This document shows, in pieces, positions 1-11,291 of a stretch of 64,000 bases of DNA (within the stretch, counting starts at the first letter, position 1; each line of letters opens with the position of its first letter). The position numbers were made by a program, and so were the translations under genes. This stretch comes from Porites lobata (Eukaryota > Cnidaria > Anthozoa > Scleractinia > Poritidae). The notes beneath the pieces are model-generated. The model did no database searches. It had not been told where the DNA came from and was given only the letters and a program-made list of their open reading frames with translations. The stretch covers positions 554,501 through 618,500 of the forward strand of contig CALNXK010000158.1 in assembly GCA_942486035.1 (NCBI GenBank), given 5' to 3'.

Positions 1-1355
1 ATTTTGCAGAAAAAAGAGGATGAAAGCCATTAGCTGTGTATAATTGTACACTGAAAATATGCCTTACCCCACTGATTGGTCTATAATTTTAGTTGTTTTG
101 CTTAAAAATCGTAAAATTAGCTTTCCACTGGAGATGGAATTTTGCCTTCATTGCCGGCTCCCTGTGGCGTTACCAGAATATATCTTAATCGCTTCCGATC
201 GTCAAGTGGTCAATGGCGTTATTGGTTAAACATCACACAAAACTACAGGTTTTTTTCCTTTTCTGGCCAGGCGATAGCCAGAAAAATGCTTTCTTAAAAA
301 GGGTGAAAAAAAGAGTATATGCTATATTACGTTTTTAATGAGTTTTTCTTTTATCTTTGCCACCCGGAGATCACCGGAAACCAGGTGAAAAGTTACAATG
401 TCAGGGTAGTTGATAGCCTCCCCGCAGACGTCCTTTGGGGTTCGTTTGTCACGCATTCATTTCTCCCTCACCGTGGGGGAGAAATGAATGCGTGACAAAC
501 GAACCCCAAAAGGACGTCTGCGGGGAGGCTAGGTAGTTGAGGGGTAGGATGGGGGCAAGGAGAAATAGACTGTGAGGGATACTGGGTAAAATCACTTATT
601 AAATATAAAATGAATGAATGAACAAATTTCCTGTACTAGCAAGGCATCATCTCGAAAAATTTGCATTTTTTTCCAGAAAAAATGAAATAGACAAACAACA
701 AGAGCCATAATGGCTCTTGACAACCAATCAAAACAAAACGCTCCTTGAGTGATTTTTAGGTAACGCAATCACTGTCGCTGAGACACGAAGGTAAAAATCC
801 ATATCCAGCACGTTGAAAGCCAATTTTACGATTTTTATGGATAAACAACAAAAATTGTTGACCAATCGGCGAGATAAGGCATATTTTCAGTGTACAATTA
901 TACACAGGTAGTCTATGGCTTTTCATCCTCTTTTTTAAGCCTCAATACTGATATCTCCGCAAATTTTTAGAAGAAGCGGGTTGTCAGCACGCGGATGATA
1001 GGTTTTTGGTTGTTTTACGGATTATAGTTTTTGAACGGTCATAATTTGACTTCATATATATTCTGCGGATTGGTTTTGTGAACGAAAACTAAGAGGGGTC
1101 TTTGTTTTCGAAATTACGAAAACTAAGACCCCTAAATTTACCGTTAAATTTGACCAAAAACTCGGTGGAAACAATCGGACAGAAGACAATTTGACTGATT
1201 AGACCCACTTCGGTTACAATTTGACTTCATACAAGTTCATATTTCGACAGATTCGATTTTAGGGGGTCTTAGTTTTCGTAATCTCGAAAACTAAGACGGG
1301 TCTTAGGTCTTAGGTCTTAGTTTTCGAGGGTCTTAGTTTTCTTAACACCAAAACA
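1..1355 (-). mobile_element. Long-TIR non-autonomous DNA transposon, copy A (cut by window edge)
   Basis: This stretch matches the reverse complement of the element at 50443-52258 along most of its length. Shared blocks are the internal segment near 1-230 with its 'tatgccttacccc' motif, the segment near 600-930, and the terminal block of repeated 'ggtcttagttttcg' units from about 1085 to 1352. The right end reads 'ttaacacc', like the ends of the complete copy. The left end lies outside the window. I see no transposase frame, so it is probably mobilised in trans. It carries a younger MITE at 414-531. Confidence 0.8.
405..540. mobile_element. Foldback MITE with 9-bp target-site duplication
   Basis: An almost perfect hairpin fills 414-531, with arms starting 'tagcctccccgcagacgtcc' and ending in its complement. 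It is flanked by exact 9-bp copies of 'ggtagttga' at 405-413 and 532-540. The related element at 50.4-52.3 kb has the same sequence on its minus strand near 51490 with one 'ggtagttga' and no hairpin, which is the unoccupied site. A 9-bp duplication is typical of Mutator-like elements, and the family name is inferred from that alone. Confidence 0.9.
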
Positions 1356-1548
1356 AAGGTGGCGTACTTCTTTTTCTTCTTATCGGCGCCGAAGCTCAGA
1401 CTTAAGCAGGAACTTAAGAAAGATTTATCTTTTGCCTTTATCTTTTATCTTTAATTTATCTTTTTATCTTTTACAAAATTTCATTGAGAAGAGGCAAACT
1501 TTGTACTGAGCACAGATAATATAGCTTAAATCGTAAATAGTTAGTAGT

Positions 1549-1732
1549 AGACTGCAAAACAGTCCGTATTTTTGAGTATTCAAATACGCGCGAGCAGTCA
1601 AACAAAAGGTCTGGAACGAGGCTGACAAGGCGTGTGACGCTCGCGCGATTCGCGCGCGTAAGACTCCTGCGCCACGCTTTACCGATATTCTTTACTGATT
1701 TTAAGAAAAAGAAAACGCCTGTTTTGCAGTCT
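1549..1732. mobile_element. MITE with 'agactgcaaaacag' terminal inverted repeats
   Basis: The inverted ends 'agactgcaaaacag' (1549-1562) and 'ctgttttgcagtct' (1719-1732) bracket 184 bp. The interior is CpG-rich with a 'cgcgcgattcgcgcgcg' core and no coding frame. I see no convincing target-site duplication. Confidence 0.7.
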
Positions 1733-1877
1733 AAGTTAGAAGATGTTTTATTAATCCTTAACTTATCCTTGACTCATATGTACTCTAATCTGTAAATACA
1801 TGTTCAAGTTGTTATTATCTCTTTATTTTGAATATGCTGCGTGTACTGATGTGCTGTTAATATATTTTAATATATTA

Positions 1878-2300
1878 CCAAAGTTTTTTAAAAAAAACTT
1901 TGGTAAACGCTATCCAGAGTGGAAACGCCGTTTTGCTGAACTCTTGAAGCAGACGAAATCGAAAATGTCCCCAAACGCCAAAAAACAGAGGAAATTCACG
2001 TGCAGGCTCGTGACACGGACATAAAACCGCAAAATATTTCATTGAAAAACACGGTGGGATACGGTCTCTTTAGTGTCGCTGTTGCTGACTACGTGAGGAA
2101 AATTCTATAGATTGTGATATCTTCCGGGGAAACTTTGACAGGCAACCTGTCAAAGTATAGCGTTTCCCTCACGTAGTCAGCAATGTTTTCAATGAAATAC
2201 TACGCGGGTAAATGTCTGTGTCAGGAGCAGGCACGTGTTTTTCCGCTTCAGGAGTTGAGGAAAACGACGTTTTCATTCTGTATAGCGTTCTCAAAAATGT
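1878..2300. repeat. Foldback repeat with imperfect arms
   Basis: The left arm (about 1905-2095) and right arm (about 2160-2300) are imperfect reverse complements. Examples are 'gttgctgactacgtgagg' against 'ccctcacgtagtcagcaa', and 'cacgtgcaggctcgtgacac' against 'gtgtcaggagcaggcacgtg'. A short perfect hairpin with 'ccaaagtttttt' stems sits at 1878-1904. The open frame across 1800-2024 falls inside this arm and is not treated as a gene. Confidence 0.65.
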
Positions 2301-2697
2301 CCATTTTCGATGACGATATCTTCAAGTTTTACATTTTCTAACGGACGTTTTGACAGGGTTTAGAGGAAATATAGATGCAGCATATCCTAAAACGATATAG
2401 AGACAATAACAACTAAACAATGTAAACTCATTCTACTGACATTGCATTTAACGTGATTCTCTGGTGTTAGACCGCGCATCCTGTTCTGCGCATAACAGCG
2501 TGCACTCAAATATTACGCAACGAGGTGGCTTGCTGTCAAAGACCCAAGAAACGGTGAAGAAGTGTGCTTGTGCGATAAGCAAAAATTCGAAATTCTTTTG
2601 ACCATACATTGAACGCAACCCGGGTAAAACACAGTGGTAAATCGTTGAGATTTTGCGCTAAAAAATTAGATGGCTCGTCAAAACGAATGATCTCGTT

Positions 2698-2765
2698 TAA
2701 TAATAATAATAATAACAATAATAATAATAATAATAAACTTTATTCAAGTGTCGTGTAACTTTAGC
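2698..2765 (-). repeat. Retroposon 3' tail (AAT)n
   Basis: A run of 'aat' trinucleotides is followed by 'aaactttattcaagtg'. Read on the minus strand this resembles the 3' tail of a non-LTR retroposon or SINE ending in ATT repeats. Only the tail is recognisable. Confidence 0.45.
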
Positions 2766-3598
2766 ATGGTGTTGCTAATTGGGGACACCGTAACATAAAA
2801 AAACTAATATATACATGCTATAAGTAATAAAAATATAGAGTTATATGTATATGTACAATGTTAAAAAATTGTAGTATTATAGTTTAAGAAAGACATAGAA
2901 AACAGCCAGTTGGACATTTCTCGAACAAAAAATTTTCCACGTCCATTTTCTTATAATTTGTCTTTTAAAACTGTTTAAGTCACATTGTGTCCGTACATTT
3001 CCCGGTAATTTCCGCCGTAAATAAGGCCCTACATATCTGACAGAACAATAATGTATTTGTCTACATAGTTAGCTCATTTTTTAACATAGTAGAACCTTTA
3101 AGATCATAGAAAAAGAGGAAAAGGGTTCCAATTTCATCTGACTCCTCTGTGTAGTTATTTGAGATGAGGACTAATTTGCGATATTCTCAACCATTCTATC
3201 CCAGGAGCTCGCAGGAAAATCATGTCATCATAAATACAGAATCAGTTTGATAAAATGGCCCCCCAAAATTCTTTCTTCTATGTAAAAATCACAAAACGTC
3301 GTCTCCATTGCCATATATTTGAGCTATTTTTCTTCCCTTTCCGTCTTGAAATATCTACCCTTGTAATAATGGACCATAATAGGCCGCAGCGCCTTTTCAC
3401 TGAAGTGGTTTTGGAGAAATATACCTTTAAATCGTCCATACTCAAAAGTATGCATAGCTGCTATATAATTATTAGTCCGACTTAACATCTAGAAAAGTGA
3501 AAACAAGAATACTGACTCATCACATTGTTAACACTGAAGGCGGCAATAGTTGCCCTTCAGACGTTTGGTTACCCGTCCACGCCCTACTGACGCAAAGA
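2766..3598. other. Unannotated AT-rich DNA
   Basis: I see no coding exon, terminal repeat or RNA gene here. The short open frame near 3255-3485 has no recognisable domain and lacks clear splice sites. Confidence 0.5.
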
Positions 3599-3822
3599 CA
3601 ATACTCGTCACAAATCTTGAAACACTTGTGTGATTTTCCCCTTCCCCAATGTTGATTTGGGTATTACAGTCGTCTCAGTGCTCCAAAATACTCGTGGCTC
3701 AACATTGGGGAAGGAAAGGAGCACATTTGAGTGAGAACAAAGGCGTAAAGACTGAATGTAAGAAATTTGGAGAAAATTCAAGAAACACGGCTTCAGTTTC
3801 AACGATTTGTGACGAGTATTGT
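3599..3822. mobile_element. Foldback MITE
   Basis: The terminal inverted repeats are 'acaatactcgtcacaaatc' at the left (from 3599) and its complement ending at 3822, with one small indel inside the arm. A second inner inverted pair is 'ccttccccaatgttga' and 'tcaacattggggaagg'. The interior is non-coding and the duplication at its edges is unclear. Confidence 0.75.
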
Positions 3823-4182
3823 AGCATTCTCAAAGTGCAAAGAAAGTCAGGCAGGCTGTAACTGGCATGTACTAGCCCAAAATTCATTTCAACTAGCCTG
3901 AAACCAGGATTACAATATTACTCAGATTACTCTTCTGTAATTTGAATTCCCCAAAAAACTTCACTTGTCCATTGGGAAAGCTAAGAACAGAATTCACCAG
4001 CGCAATAGCAAACTCCTCAAGCCTCATGTAATCGGAGACTACTTCCTTTTACGCTGCATTTTCTGTCAATCTATACTTTGACAATTTACCTGGTGGAAAT
4101 GCTAAAATTGGCCTGTGAGTTCTGTTGGCGTGGGTACATTATAAAAACAGTGTAATAAGATAATGATCCTTTCTGTTTTCAG
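3823..4182. other. Non-coding DNA ending in a splice acceptor
   Basis: Nothing is recognised apart from the pyrimidine tract and AG ('ttctgttttcag', ending 4182) that precede the armadillo exon. Confidence 0.5.
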
Positions 4183-4360
4183 CTTCTATACTGTCCCATC
4201 CAGAAAATCCAGCGTGTTACTGCGGGAGTGCTCTGTGAAATAGCCCAGGACAAAGAAGGTGCTGAAGCCACAGAAGCCGAAAACGCAACTGCTTCTCTGA
4301 CCGATCTGCTCTATTCAAGAAATGAGGTTATTGCAGCTTATGCTGTTGCTGTGCTTTTCC
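4183..4360 (+). pseudogene. Isolated beta-catenin-like armadillo exon
   Basis: The frame starting directly after the acceptor encodes 59 residues opening LLYCPIQKIQRVTAG and including VLCEIAQDKEG and DLLYSRNEVIAAYAV. By eye this aligns without gaps to the last armadillo repeat region of beta-catenin, at roughly three quarters identity to the vertebrate protein. It ends at a good donor, 'gtatgt' at 4361, leaving phase 1. Beta-catenin is the Wnt-pathway and adherens-junction protein, but I found neither the preceding nor the following exon nearby. Several substitutions hit normally conserved positions. It is therefore most likely a duplicated exon relic, although a diverged paralogue whose other exons lie outside the window or far downstream is possible. 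Confidence 0.7.
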
Positions 4361-5726
4361 GTATGTAAAAGGAACAAAGCATTTCTCCCTGAATTTGTTT
4401 TATTTATGTTTACTTTGCAACACAACAAGGGTTATTTTGATCAAAAGGCATTACTCTGAGACTGTATGGTGAATGAAATAACTGTTCAATAGGAGCCAAG
4501 GTTACAGACTTACGAACACTCTGAGTTATTCAGTTCCCAGGCTCCACTCCTCTTTTGAATCCTTGTAAGTTGTTGCCAAAGCCTTTTCACAAAAAAGCAT
4601 ATTGGGGTAGAGGGTGGACGAGGCGAGACTGGGTATTTTGTACAAAACATCAAGTCATCTGTATATTTTGTTTTTCATTCCGAACTTTGCACCAATTTAC
4701 ATTACTATAAGCTGGATAACTATTGTTTCTCTAGTAAAGCTTTTGTATTTTCCTCTTTTTTGGTTTTGAGGAAGCAAAGGCTTTAACTTCTAATCCTCTG
4801 GTCTGCACCGGTTTTTGTCATTAAGCAATAATTTGTTTATTGTTCGCTGCTTAGAAATATGAGGAAAACTGGAGCAGAGGTGTTTCCCGCAAGTGTTTGT
4901 GGGATCGCTACTGGGGACGCGCCGGTCAGCTATTTGTTAATTTTTTTCTCTGTCCTTTGTAACAGTCCCAGACTTCTTTGCGTAAGTTAACTCGACCCAG
5001 ACTTTTTCTCGTTTTTCAAGTGGTGAATTTGCGTATGACAAGCCACAGACTAAGAAACTGCATTCTTTTTTTTGACTGTATTATATATCATTACTTTGCC
5101 TTCTTCTTTCGCTTGCTAAGAATATGTTTGTATAGATTACCTAGTGGTAGGCTTAAAAATGCTGAAGAGCCAAATATTTTTAGGTATTTTTAGTCAGGCT
5201 TGGCTGTGTCGCTTAGTAGTGTATTACAGTGATTGATGTGAGCAGCTATGTGAAATTAAATTTTATAATCAGGTAAAATCGATAGTCTTTTTTATTTCTC
5301 GTTGCACTTGTTTAACCTGTTACAGATGTTTACGTGTGATAAATTTTGCCAAGATTCGGAAGCCATATTTCGCGGTCTTGGGACAACAAAGTAACCTAAA
5401 TGTTTTTAAGTTCACAATCTCCTCTGACTGCTTTGAACTCGTTCAGATAAACAGAATGCAAGAGACCGTCACAGTAAACCAATGTTCACACTCACTCCAT
5501 TTCTCCTCTCCCTCTTTCTATGTCACGAAACGCTGGGAGAGAGACTCTCTCTGTTTCCCGGCTTTGCGTGACAGAGAGAGGAGTCAGAACTGGACTATGT
5601 TGACACTGTATACCGGACAGCTTTTAGTGCCGACACAAAAGCTCTTCGGTATAATTTATAGTGTGACCACTTAACCGATTTGACTCTCCACTTTAGAGAT
5701 CACCAAGCGCAGCTTCGCTCCGTTAC
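4361..5726. other. Unannotated DNA with repeat-like pieces
   Basis: I found no continuation of the armadillo gene. Around 5500-5600 there is a purine/pyrimidine inverted pair ('ctctccctctttc' and 'gacagagagaggag') that looks like a small foldback element. Nothing else is supported. Confidence 0.45.
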
Positions 5727-6056
5727 AGATAGCCTGTTCACAGACCCTCTATTTTCTCATCAAAGTCCGTCGAGCGCGCGTGATAAAAAATGAACCGCGG
5801 GGTATTTATTGACCGCCAGCGCAAGGGGGTAGGGGTGAGGGAGGATGGAATATTTTTCTTTCTCGCGCACGCCAGTGTTTTCGAAAAGAACGAAAAGAAA
5901 AATAAAACAACGTCCGTGTACAGGCTACATTACAGAAATCACACCGAAATCACCGTTCTTTTGTGTTCACAGAAGCCATATCCGGTATGGTTTCCGTACC
6001 GGCGCCAAAGATGTCCGGTGTAGTGTAAACACCCATCCGTATCACGCCGAAAATTG

Positions 6057-6185
6057 TCACCGTTCTTATGTGTGAATACCCTGGGTGCAAGAGGCTTTTC
6101 AGGCGCGGTTTCCGGTTTCGGTCAGTCTTTACCCGCGCATGAAAAGCCTCTGGCACCCAGGGCATTCACACATGAGAACGGTGAC
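6057..6185. repeat. Inverted repeat, about 45-bp arms
   Basis: 'gtcaccgttcttatgtgtga' with 'taccctgggtgcaagaggct' reappears as its complement after a 38-bp loop, with a few mismatches. It looks like a MITE nested in the larger element. Confidence 0.7.
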
Positions 6186-6737
6186 AATTTTCGGAAATAA
6201 GTGACCCGCGCGAAAAGCTTCGCCGCTCGTGTCTTCGGCCTTCGGCCGACAAAACGAAGCTCCCCGTCGCACGCGAGAAACAACCTCTGGTACCCGGGGT
6301 AATGTGTGAACGGAAACCCCGTTCAGGCAAATGAAGAGTGAAAAGGAGAAAAATAAAGTGGAAAGTCTAACGAAGACAAAAGAAATAACATTTTCAACTA
6401 AATCTCAACCCTCAAAGTCGGCAACTCCCAAAACTTGTTTCGTTTTATGGGGTAACGTATACTTTTTCCGCTTCCTTTTAAGGCACCAACTGGTCGAATC
6501 CCCTCATTGTCTCGATCTTGTATCTTTTAGCGTGCCGATCAGAGTGGACTGGGAAAAATCCATCATGAGATTGAGTAATTTTAATTTTCAGTGAGCAAAA
6601 ACCTTTTTCGCCGGCGTGGAAGTAGTCTGTTACACAGCCGTTTTTAGTGTCGTCACGCAACGCTCCTCGCCCAAAATTCCCCTTTCGCCTTCCTTTTTTA
6701 ACGCCTGCCACGCAGGCTAAAACCTTTTAAGCCATAT

Positions 6738-7017
6738 CGCACTTTTTTTACACTTTTCAAGTGCTACAAATGTACATTTGTAATGAGTCATACGAGATAA
6801 CTCCAAATCAGTAAAAGGTTCCTATGGGAGCCCGAGAAAATAAATTTCAAATTTCTCAGGAATTGAGAAAATGATAGGTAAAATCGTTTTAAGTAAGATT
6901 TCATTTTGTGACATTTGAAGCTTTTGAATTTTTGTTTTCTCGGGCCCCCATAAGAACCTTTTCTTTGTAGTTATTTCATATAACTTATTACATTTGTAGC
7001 CCTAAAAAAGTGCTAAA
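6738..7017. repeat. Imperfect palindrome, about 100-bp arms
   Basis: The arms carry 'gcactttttt', 'acaaatgtacatttgtaatg' and 'aaaaggttcctatgggagcc', complemented by 'gggcccccataagaacctttt' and 'cattacatttgtagc'-type sequence on the far side. It is non-coding. Confidence 0.6.
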
Positions 7018-8176
7018 AAGAATGCAATAGGATTGAAATTATTCTGGTATACGGTCTTTGTCCACTGAAAACTAAAATTACTCTACTTCCAAATGGATTT
7101 TTTCTTAAATTTTCGCTTGTCCAGAGGCGTACCCAGAAATTCCAGAGGTTTTCTAAATCAACTCTACCCCCAGTCTCTCTGGTGAGGTAATCATCTCTCG
7201 TCGTCTTAGTCTTCATGCAGGAAGCAGTTTATGGTTTTACGTTTGCCAAAATCGGGGAAACCGCATTTTGTTTGAAAAATTGTCCTTAATACGTTAAAGC
7301 GACTGCAGTGTTTTTCAGGTGGGCATTCCGTTTCTTGACCGAATTGATTTGATTGGTGTAGTAAATTTGGGAGATTCTTTCACTCTTGAGAATGAGAAAG
7401 TTGCCCCTCTTTGGGGTACAACCTATGAGTTGTTATGGTGTGCTCCGCTCGATTGGGGGTGGTTGTGGGAGGGGGGAGGTGGGGTTGGTGGTGTAATAAA
7501 AGGTGTATAGAGGGTCCCGATATGTTTGCGAGATGCGGGAATTTTCCTCATTTGAAGGGCGGGATTCGGCATCTAAATGAAAAATGGGGGGCCACTATTC
7601 GGGATTGAAAGTACGGTAAAGGCGGGATGCCGAAACAACCTTTCTGGGGTCTGTTTTCGGATAGGTCCGGTAACTTTTCGGGTTTGAAGGCAAATTTTGA
7701 AATCAATACTTTTTGAATAGTAGCATAGTTCCTAGCTCCCAAACCGGTCCATTTTGCGTCGTTAACTGATGTTTCAGGTTCATCGTATTATTTTCAAAAA
7801 CACAAAACCAAAACAACGACTTTGGAGCCAGCTTATAGCTAGGCCATCTTTCAATTAGAACCTGTTAAACTCAATATAAAAAGTGATTGCTAAAGCGAGA
7901 CATTTCAACTATGTGTTTCCTTTCTCTTAAGTAAGGCTTCTCTCTACTCATGTGTTACTTTCTGTATAACTTGCTCTTAATTTCAACCTTTACAAAACTT
8001 CGCACAGAAAATGTGTCAGCTCGAAGTGACATGCAATGTGCGGAATGCATAAATTGACTTTTTTCATTTACTATATGGTAACGCTAATTCTTTCTAGAGG
8101 TTAGCCTGTACACAAACGTTGTTCCGCGCTCGACGGACTTCGAAGAGAAAATAGAGGGTCTGTGAACAGGCTATCT

Positions 8177-9065
8177 ATAGGTAACGTGGTCTCCATTCAA
8201 GTGACCTCCTGATCCTCGAATTCCAAGTTCATTTCCTTATCACGTGATTTAGATGCTTGGGCCGATGAAATAGCGCTGCGCGCAGTTCTATTTATAGACC
8301 CGAAACTCAGACAAACAAACTGAACTTTATAAAACATCAGCGAATTCCTCACTTTTGTTTAAAGATGTCATGTTTGTCGGTCTTTTGTCATTAAAATGAG
8401 AAAAATGGCAAAACTCAGACAAAAATTGCAAATTAGTCACTCTGACGTCATTGGCGCGCTACGCTATTGATAAAACGCCCTCTACGCGCAACCATGCGAA
8501 GTTGAGTCGTCCTAGCTAGTATGCAGGGCGTTGGTGGATAATACTTTCGAAGTTTGTTCTCTATCATCCATCCCAGCCATAAAATTTTGACTTCTTGTTG
8601 TTAGGAACATTCCTGCCAGTATGGGCTGACTTACTTTTGACAGCAAGCGCCCAGCTATGTCAACTTATCAAGCTCGATCGCATCTATGTTCTCTGCAGAT
8701 TTTCCGCATCGACGCATGCTTATGGTAAGAACTGAAATTAGTATTCAAGTGATCTCTTAGTATACTCTGTCAGTGTCTTCTAATCGAACCTTCAACGAGA
8801 TTGCATGTAACATATCATGTCAGGTTTTTGAAGTGATCTTTTAAATTATTAGTCGGAGGAGGGAAATCGCGTGAGTCCTGATCATGATAATATAATCAAT
8901 TTCTTATTGACAACGAAACTCATAAAGCTTACCCTCCTGGAACGAACACATTGAACCTCTGTTAGTCGAATTAGTCATTTACCCGGTCGTTTATAGTTAG
9001 TTGGCAGACCATTTAAATTTCGGCAGTATTAATTTGAGAAATGTTTTAGTTTGCACACGGTTTTG
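8177..9065 (+). promoter_or_regulatory. Candidate promoter and non-coding first exon
   Basis: This stretch holds a perfect CRE-type palindrome tgacgtca (8443-8450) next to a CCAAT-like 'attgg'. It also has a small open stretch from the ATG near 8676 ending at a strong splice donor, 'gtaaga' at 8725. It lies upstream of the receptor gene on the same strand and could supply a 5' UTR exon joining the acceptors near 22946-22978. That link is inference, and the segment could equally belong to an unrelated transcript. Confidence 0.25.
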
Positions 9066-10445
9066 CAGAATACCAGTTGTATTAGAAACCCGCAGGTCAT
9101 CTCAGGGGGGCATCCCCTGCACCCTCCCCCTAGATCCGCCCCTGCTACGGGAATGTATGACATACATGTTGTATTTATCGTTCCAATTCCAAACGATATA
9201 AGAAAGACAGAGGAATATGCAAATTCCTAGTTTCTTGCTGTTCCAATCTAAGTAATGATAAAGTAAAGGCCAGGTCTGAAAACGGGCGTGAAAAATGACA
9301 CTTTTTGGTCTGAAATAGGGTCAGGATTTGAAGAACGGGGCATCACATCCCCACCAAGAATTCCCAGGAGTACCCCCCCGCCTCCTGGCTGGTATTAAAG
9401 CTTCCAATACTATTTTTCTATCCTGCATCACAGACATAATTTAACCTCAGTTAGTAATGTCTGTGAAGCTGCACCGACATCCTTGTTCTGCAAGGGCCCC
9501 CAACAGACTTGATGAATTACCAGAAGTTAATGTACATTTAAAGTTTCTTTCATGCTATGACAGAGTCAATGAATTACGGGATGAACGTTTCAAGTTTCTT
9601 TCATGCTGATTGGCAAATTGACAATAATGACTTTACGAATTAAAAGATTTACCATTCTTCATCACAGAAGCAGCCTCACAGACATGGAATGGTACTTATG
9701 CAAGCCATTCGTTAACATCACATGAGGCAAAATTGTTAAAATATTACATTTTGGCAATCCCCACATCGTGCATTTTGTACAAGTAAAACGTGCAAAATAT
9801 AATGAACGCCAAAGGTTTCAATCGATCTCTAATTAATGTGAAGGAAGAAGCTAAGAAACACTTAACTTACAGGTTAAAAATTCATATAAAATTATTGTCT
9901 TAAAGTTTGGAAAATTTGGCAGCACTGTACGTATCAAATGCATGGCAGCTGGCATCTTAATTGTTGTGCTCGCTGTCTTTCTTATTTACATGTAGAATAC
10001 TGGGAAGACCAACCTTATTCTACTGATATTCTGTAAAATTTCCATACGGGTTCATTGTCATTCCCAGATATTTATAAGATTTAACATTGTTTAGTTTATT
10101 TACTCCATACTTAAACGAGTAGTTATTTAAGGACTTGCCATGTGAGCGAGAAGCGATTGTTCCGTCATACAGACTTGACTCTTAATCTCATCCAGTTGTT
10201 GTAAGATAAGTTTTATTGACTCCTCTGTCGATGAAGTTTAATCCAGCTGAGTGCCTTAAATTCGGACGATAGTTTTGAATTTAGATTTGCAATTTTGTTT
10301 GGCCAATTTTTGTACCTCGTTACCGATTTCTAACTTCACTGCTTGGATGCTTTCTTTGCAAGAGAGTTGGGGGGATCTAGGGGGAGGGTGCAGGGGGTGC
10401 ACAGCCCCCCCTGAGATGACCTGTGGTTTTCTAATACAACTGGTA
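9066..10445. repeat. Inverted pair of repeat ends, about 1.4 kb apart
   Basis: The block near 9066-9150 ('ataccagttgtattagaaa', 'aggtcatctcagggggg', 'caccctccccctagatcc') returns as its reverse complement at about 10367-10445. They may be the two ends of one element or two copies of a short retroposon in opposite orientation. The DNA between them has no gene I can recognise. Confidence 0.5.
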
Positions 10446-10549
10446 TTCATCAAAAGAAAAAAAAACTATGTGGTTTATTGGTGTTGAAGTAGAGCAAGAG
10501 ACGAGTGCACCCCCTCCTAAAAAAAATCCTGGATCCGCCTCTGATCGAG

Positions 10550-11094
10550 GTGGGCACCTTTTTTGGGGAGGCCACTGAGGTGTTACAAATGAAAATGATT
10601 GTTTTTTCTTTTCTTAATCCTGGAGATGGTCACAATATTGTAAAGCCCACCAATCATATGCCCTCGTACAGTACATGTATGTCTCGGCTGGGCATGGGGG
10701 ATACTTACATTGACTTGTGTATGACTTGCAGTACCATCAGCCAGGTAGCGCAACAGTGCCAGTTCTAAAGCAATAATAATTTATTATATTTATATGTAAC
10801 TGGAAGAACTGACGTTCTTTGTCTTGATTCATTGCCCTTGATTTCATTAAAGGTTACTGCTACCAGTCAGTTCAAATTTCAAGATGTGTGGGTTTCAGAG
10901 GTCAAGGATTCATGTACCAAGCTTTGGTAAGGCTTTTTTATATTATTCATTTGTTGTAATCAGAATTTCAGTACCTCATGTTTATGATAAAATCCCCCCT
11001 TGGGTGGGGGAGGAGACACTACAGAGAAGTACCGCCAAGGCCTTAAACCTTTTTCTATTAATTAAAACAAAAACAGTTCATTCCTGTCTGTCCA
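10550..11094. repeat. Diverged duplicate of the region at 57.25-57.62 kb
   Basis: Shared anchors in the same order are 'cttacattgact', 'aaggttactgctacca' and 'ttcagaggtcaaggat' with 'catgtaccaagctttggta'. The matches are patchy. Because the flanking receptor start exons are also duplicated, I read this as the upstream part of a tandem gene duplication. Confidence 0.6.
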
Positions 11095-11291
11095 ACCCCG
11101 TGGGGATATTTTTTTATTTTATTTTTTTTTTTAGAGATCTTTATTACCACTACATCACTTACAACACTTTCACTACAAAATTTAAGGTTACAAAAAATTA
11201 CAATTAAGAATTAAGATTCCAACGATAATTTAATACAACATACACTGCAACCAGGCTTGCTTCACGCATACGTAGATTAGATTATAATCAT

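Larger units (their letters stand above)
5727..8176. mobile_element. 2.45-kb DNA element with inverted termini
   Basis: The left end (5727-5779, 'agatagcctgttcacagacc' onward) and the right end (8125-8176) are reverse complements over about 50 bp with few differences. Both include 'ctattttctc' and 'gtccgtcgagcgcg' blocks. No transposase is visible. The interior holds two further hairpins (6057-6185 and about 6738-7017), so it may be a composite of nested MITEs rather than one unit. Confidence 0.65.

Noticed and set aside
1800..2024. 74-residue basic open frame
   Set aside because: It falls in the arm of a foldback repeat.
10550..11207. Open frames of 87 and 107 residues as real genes
   Set aside because: They lie in a patchily duplicated non-coding region and do not align in frame with the 57.3-kb copy.
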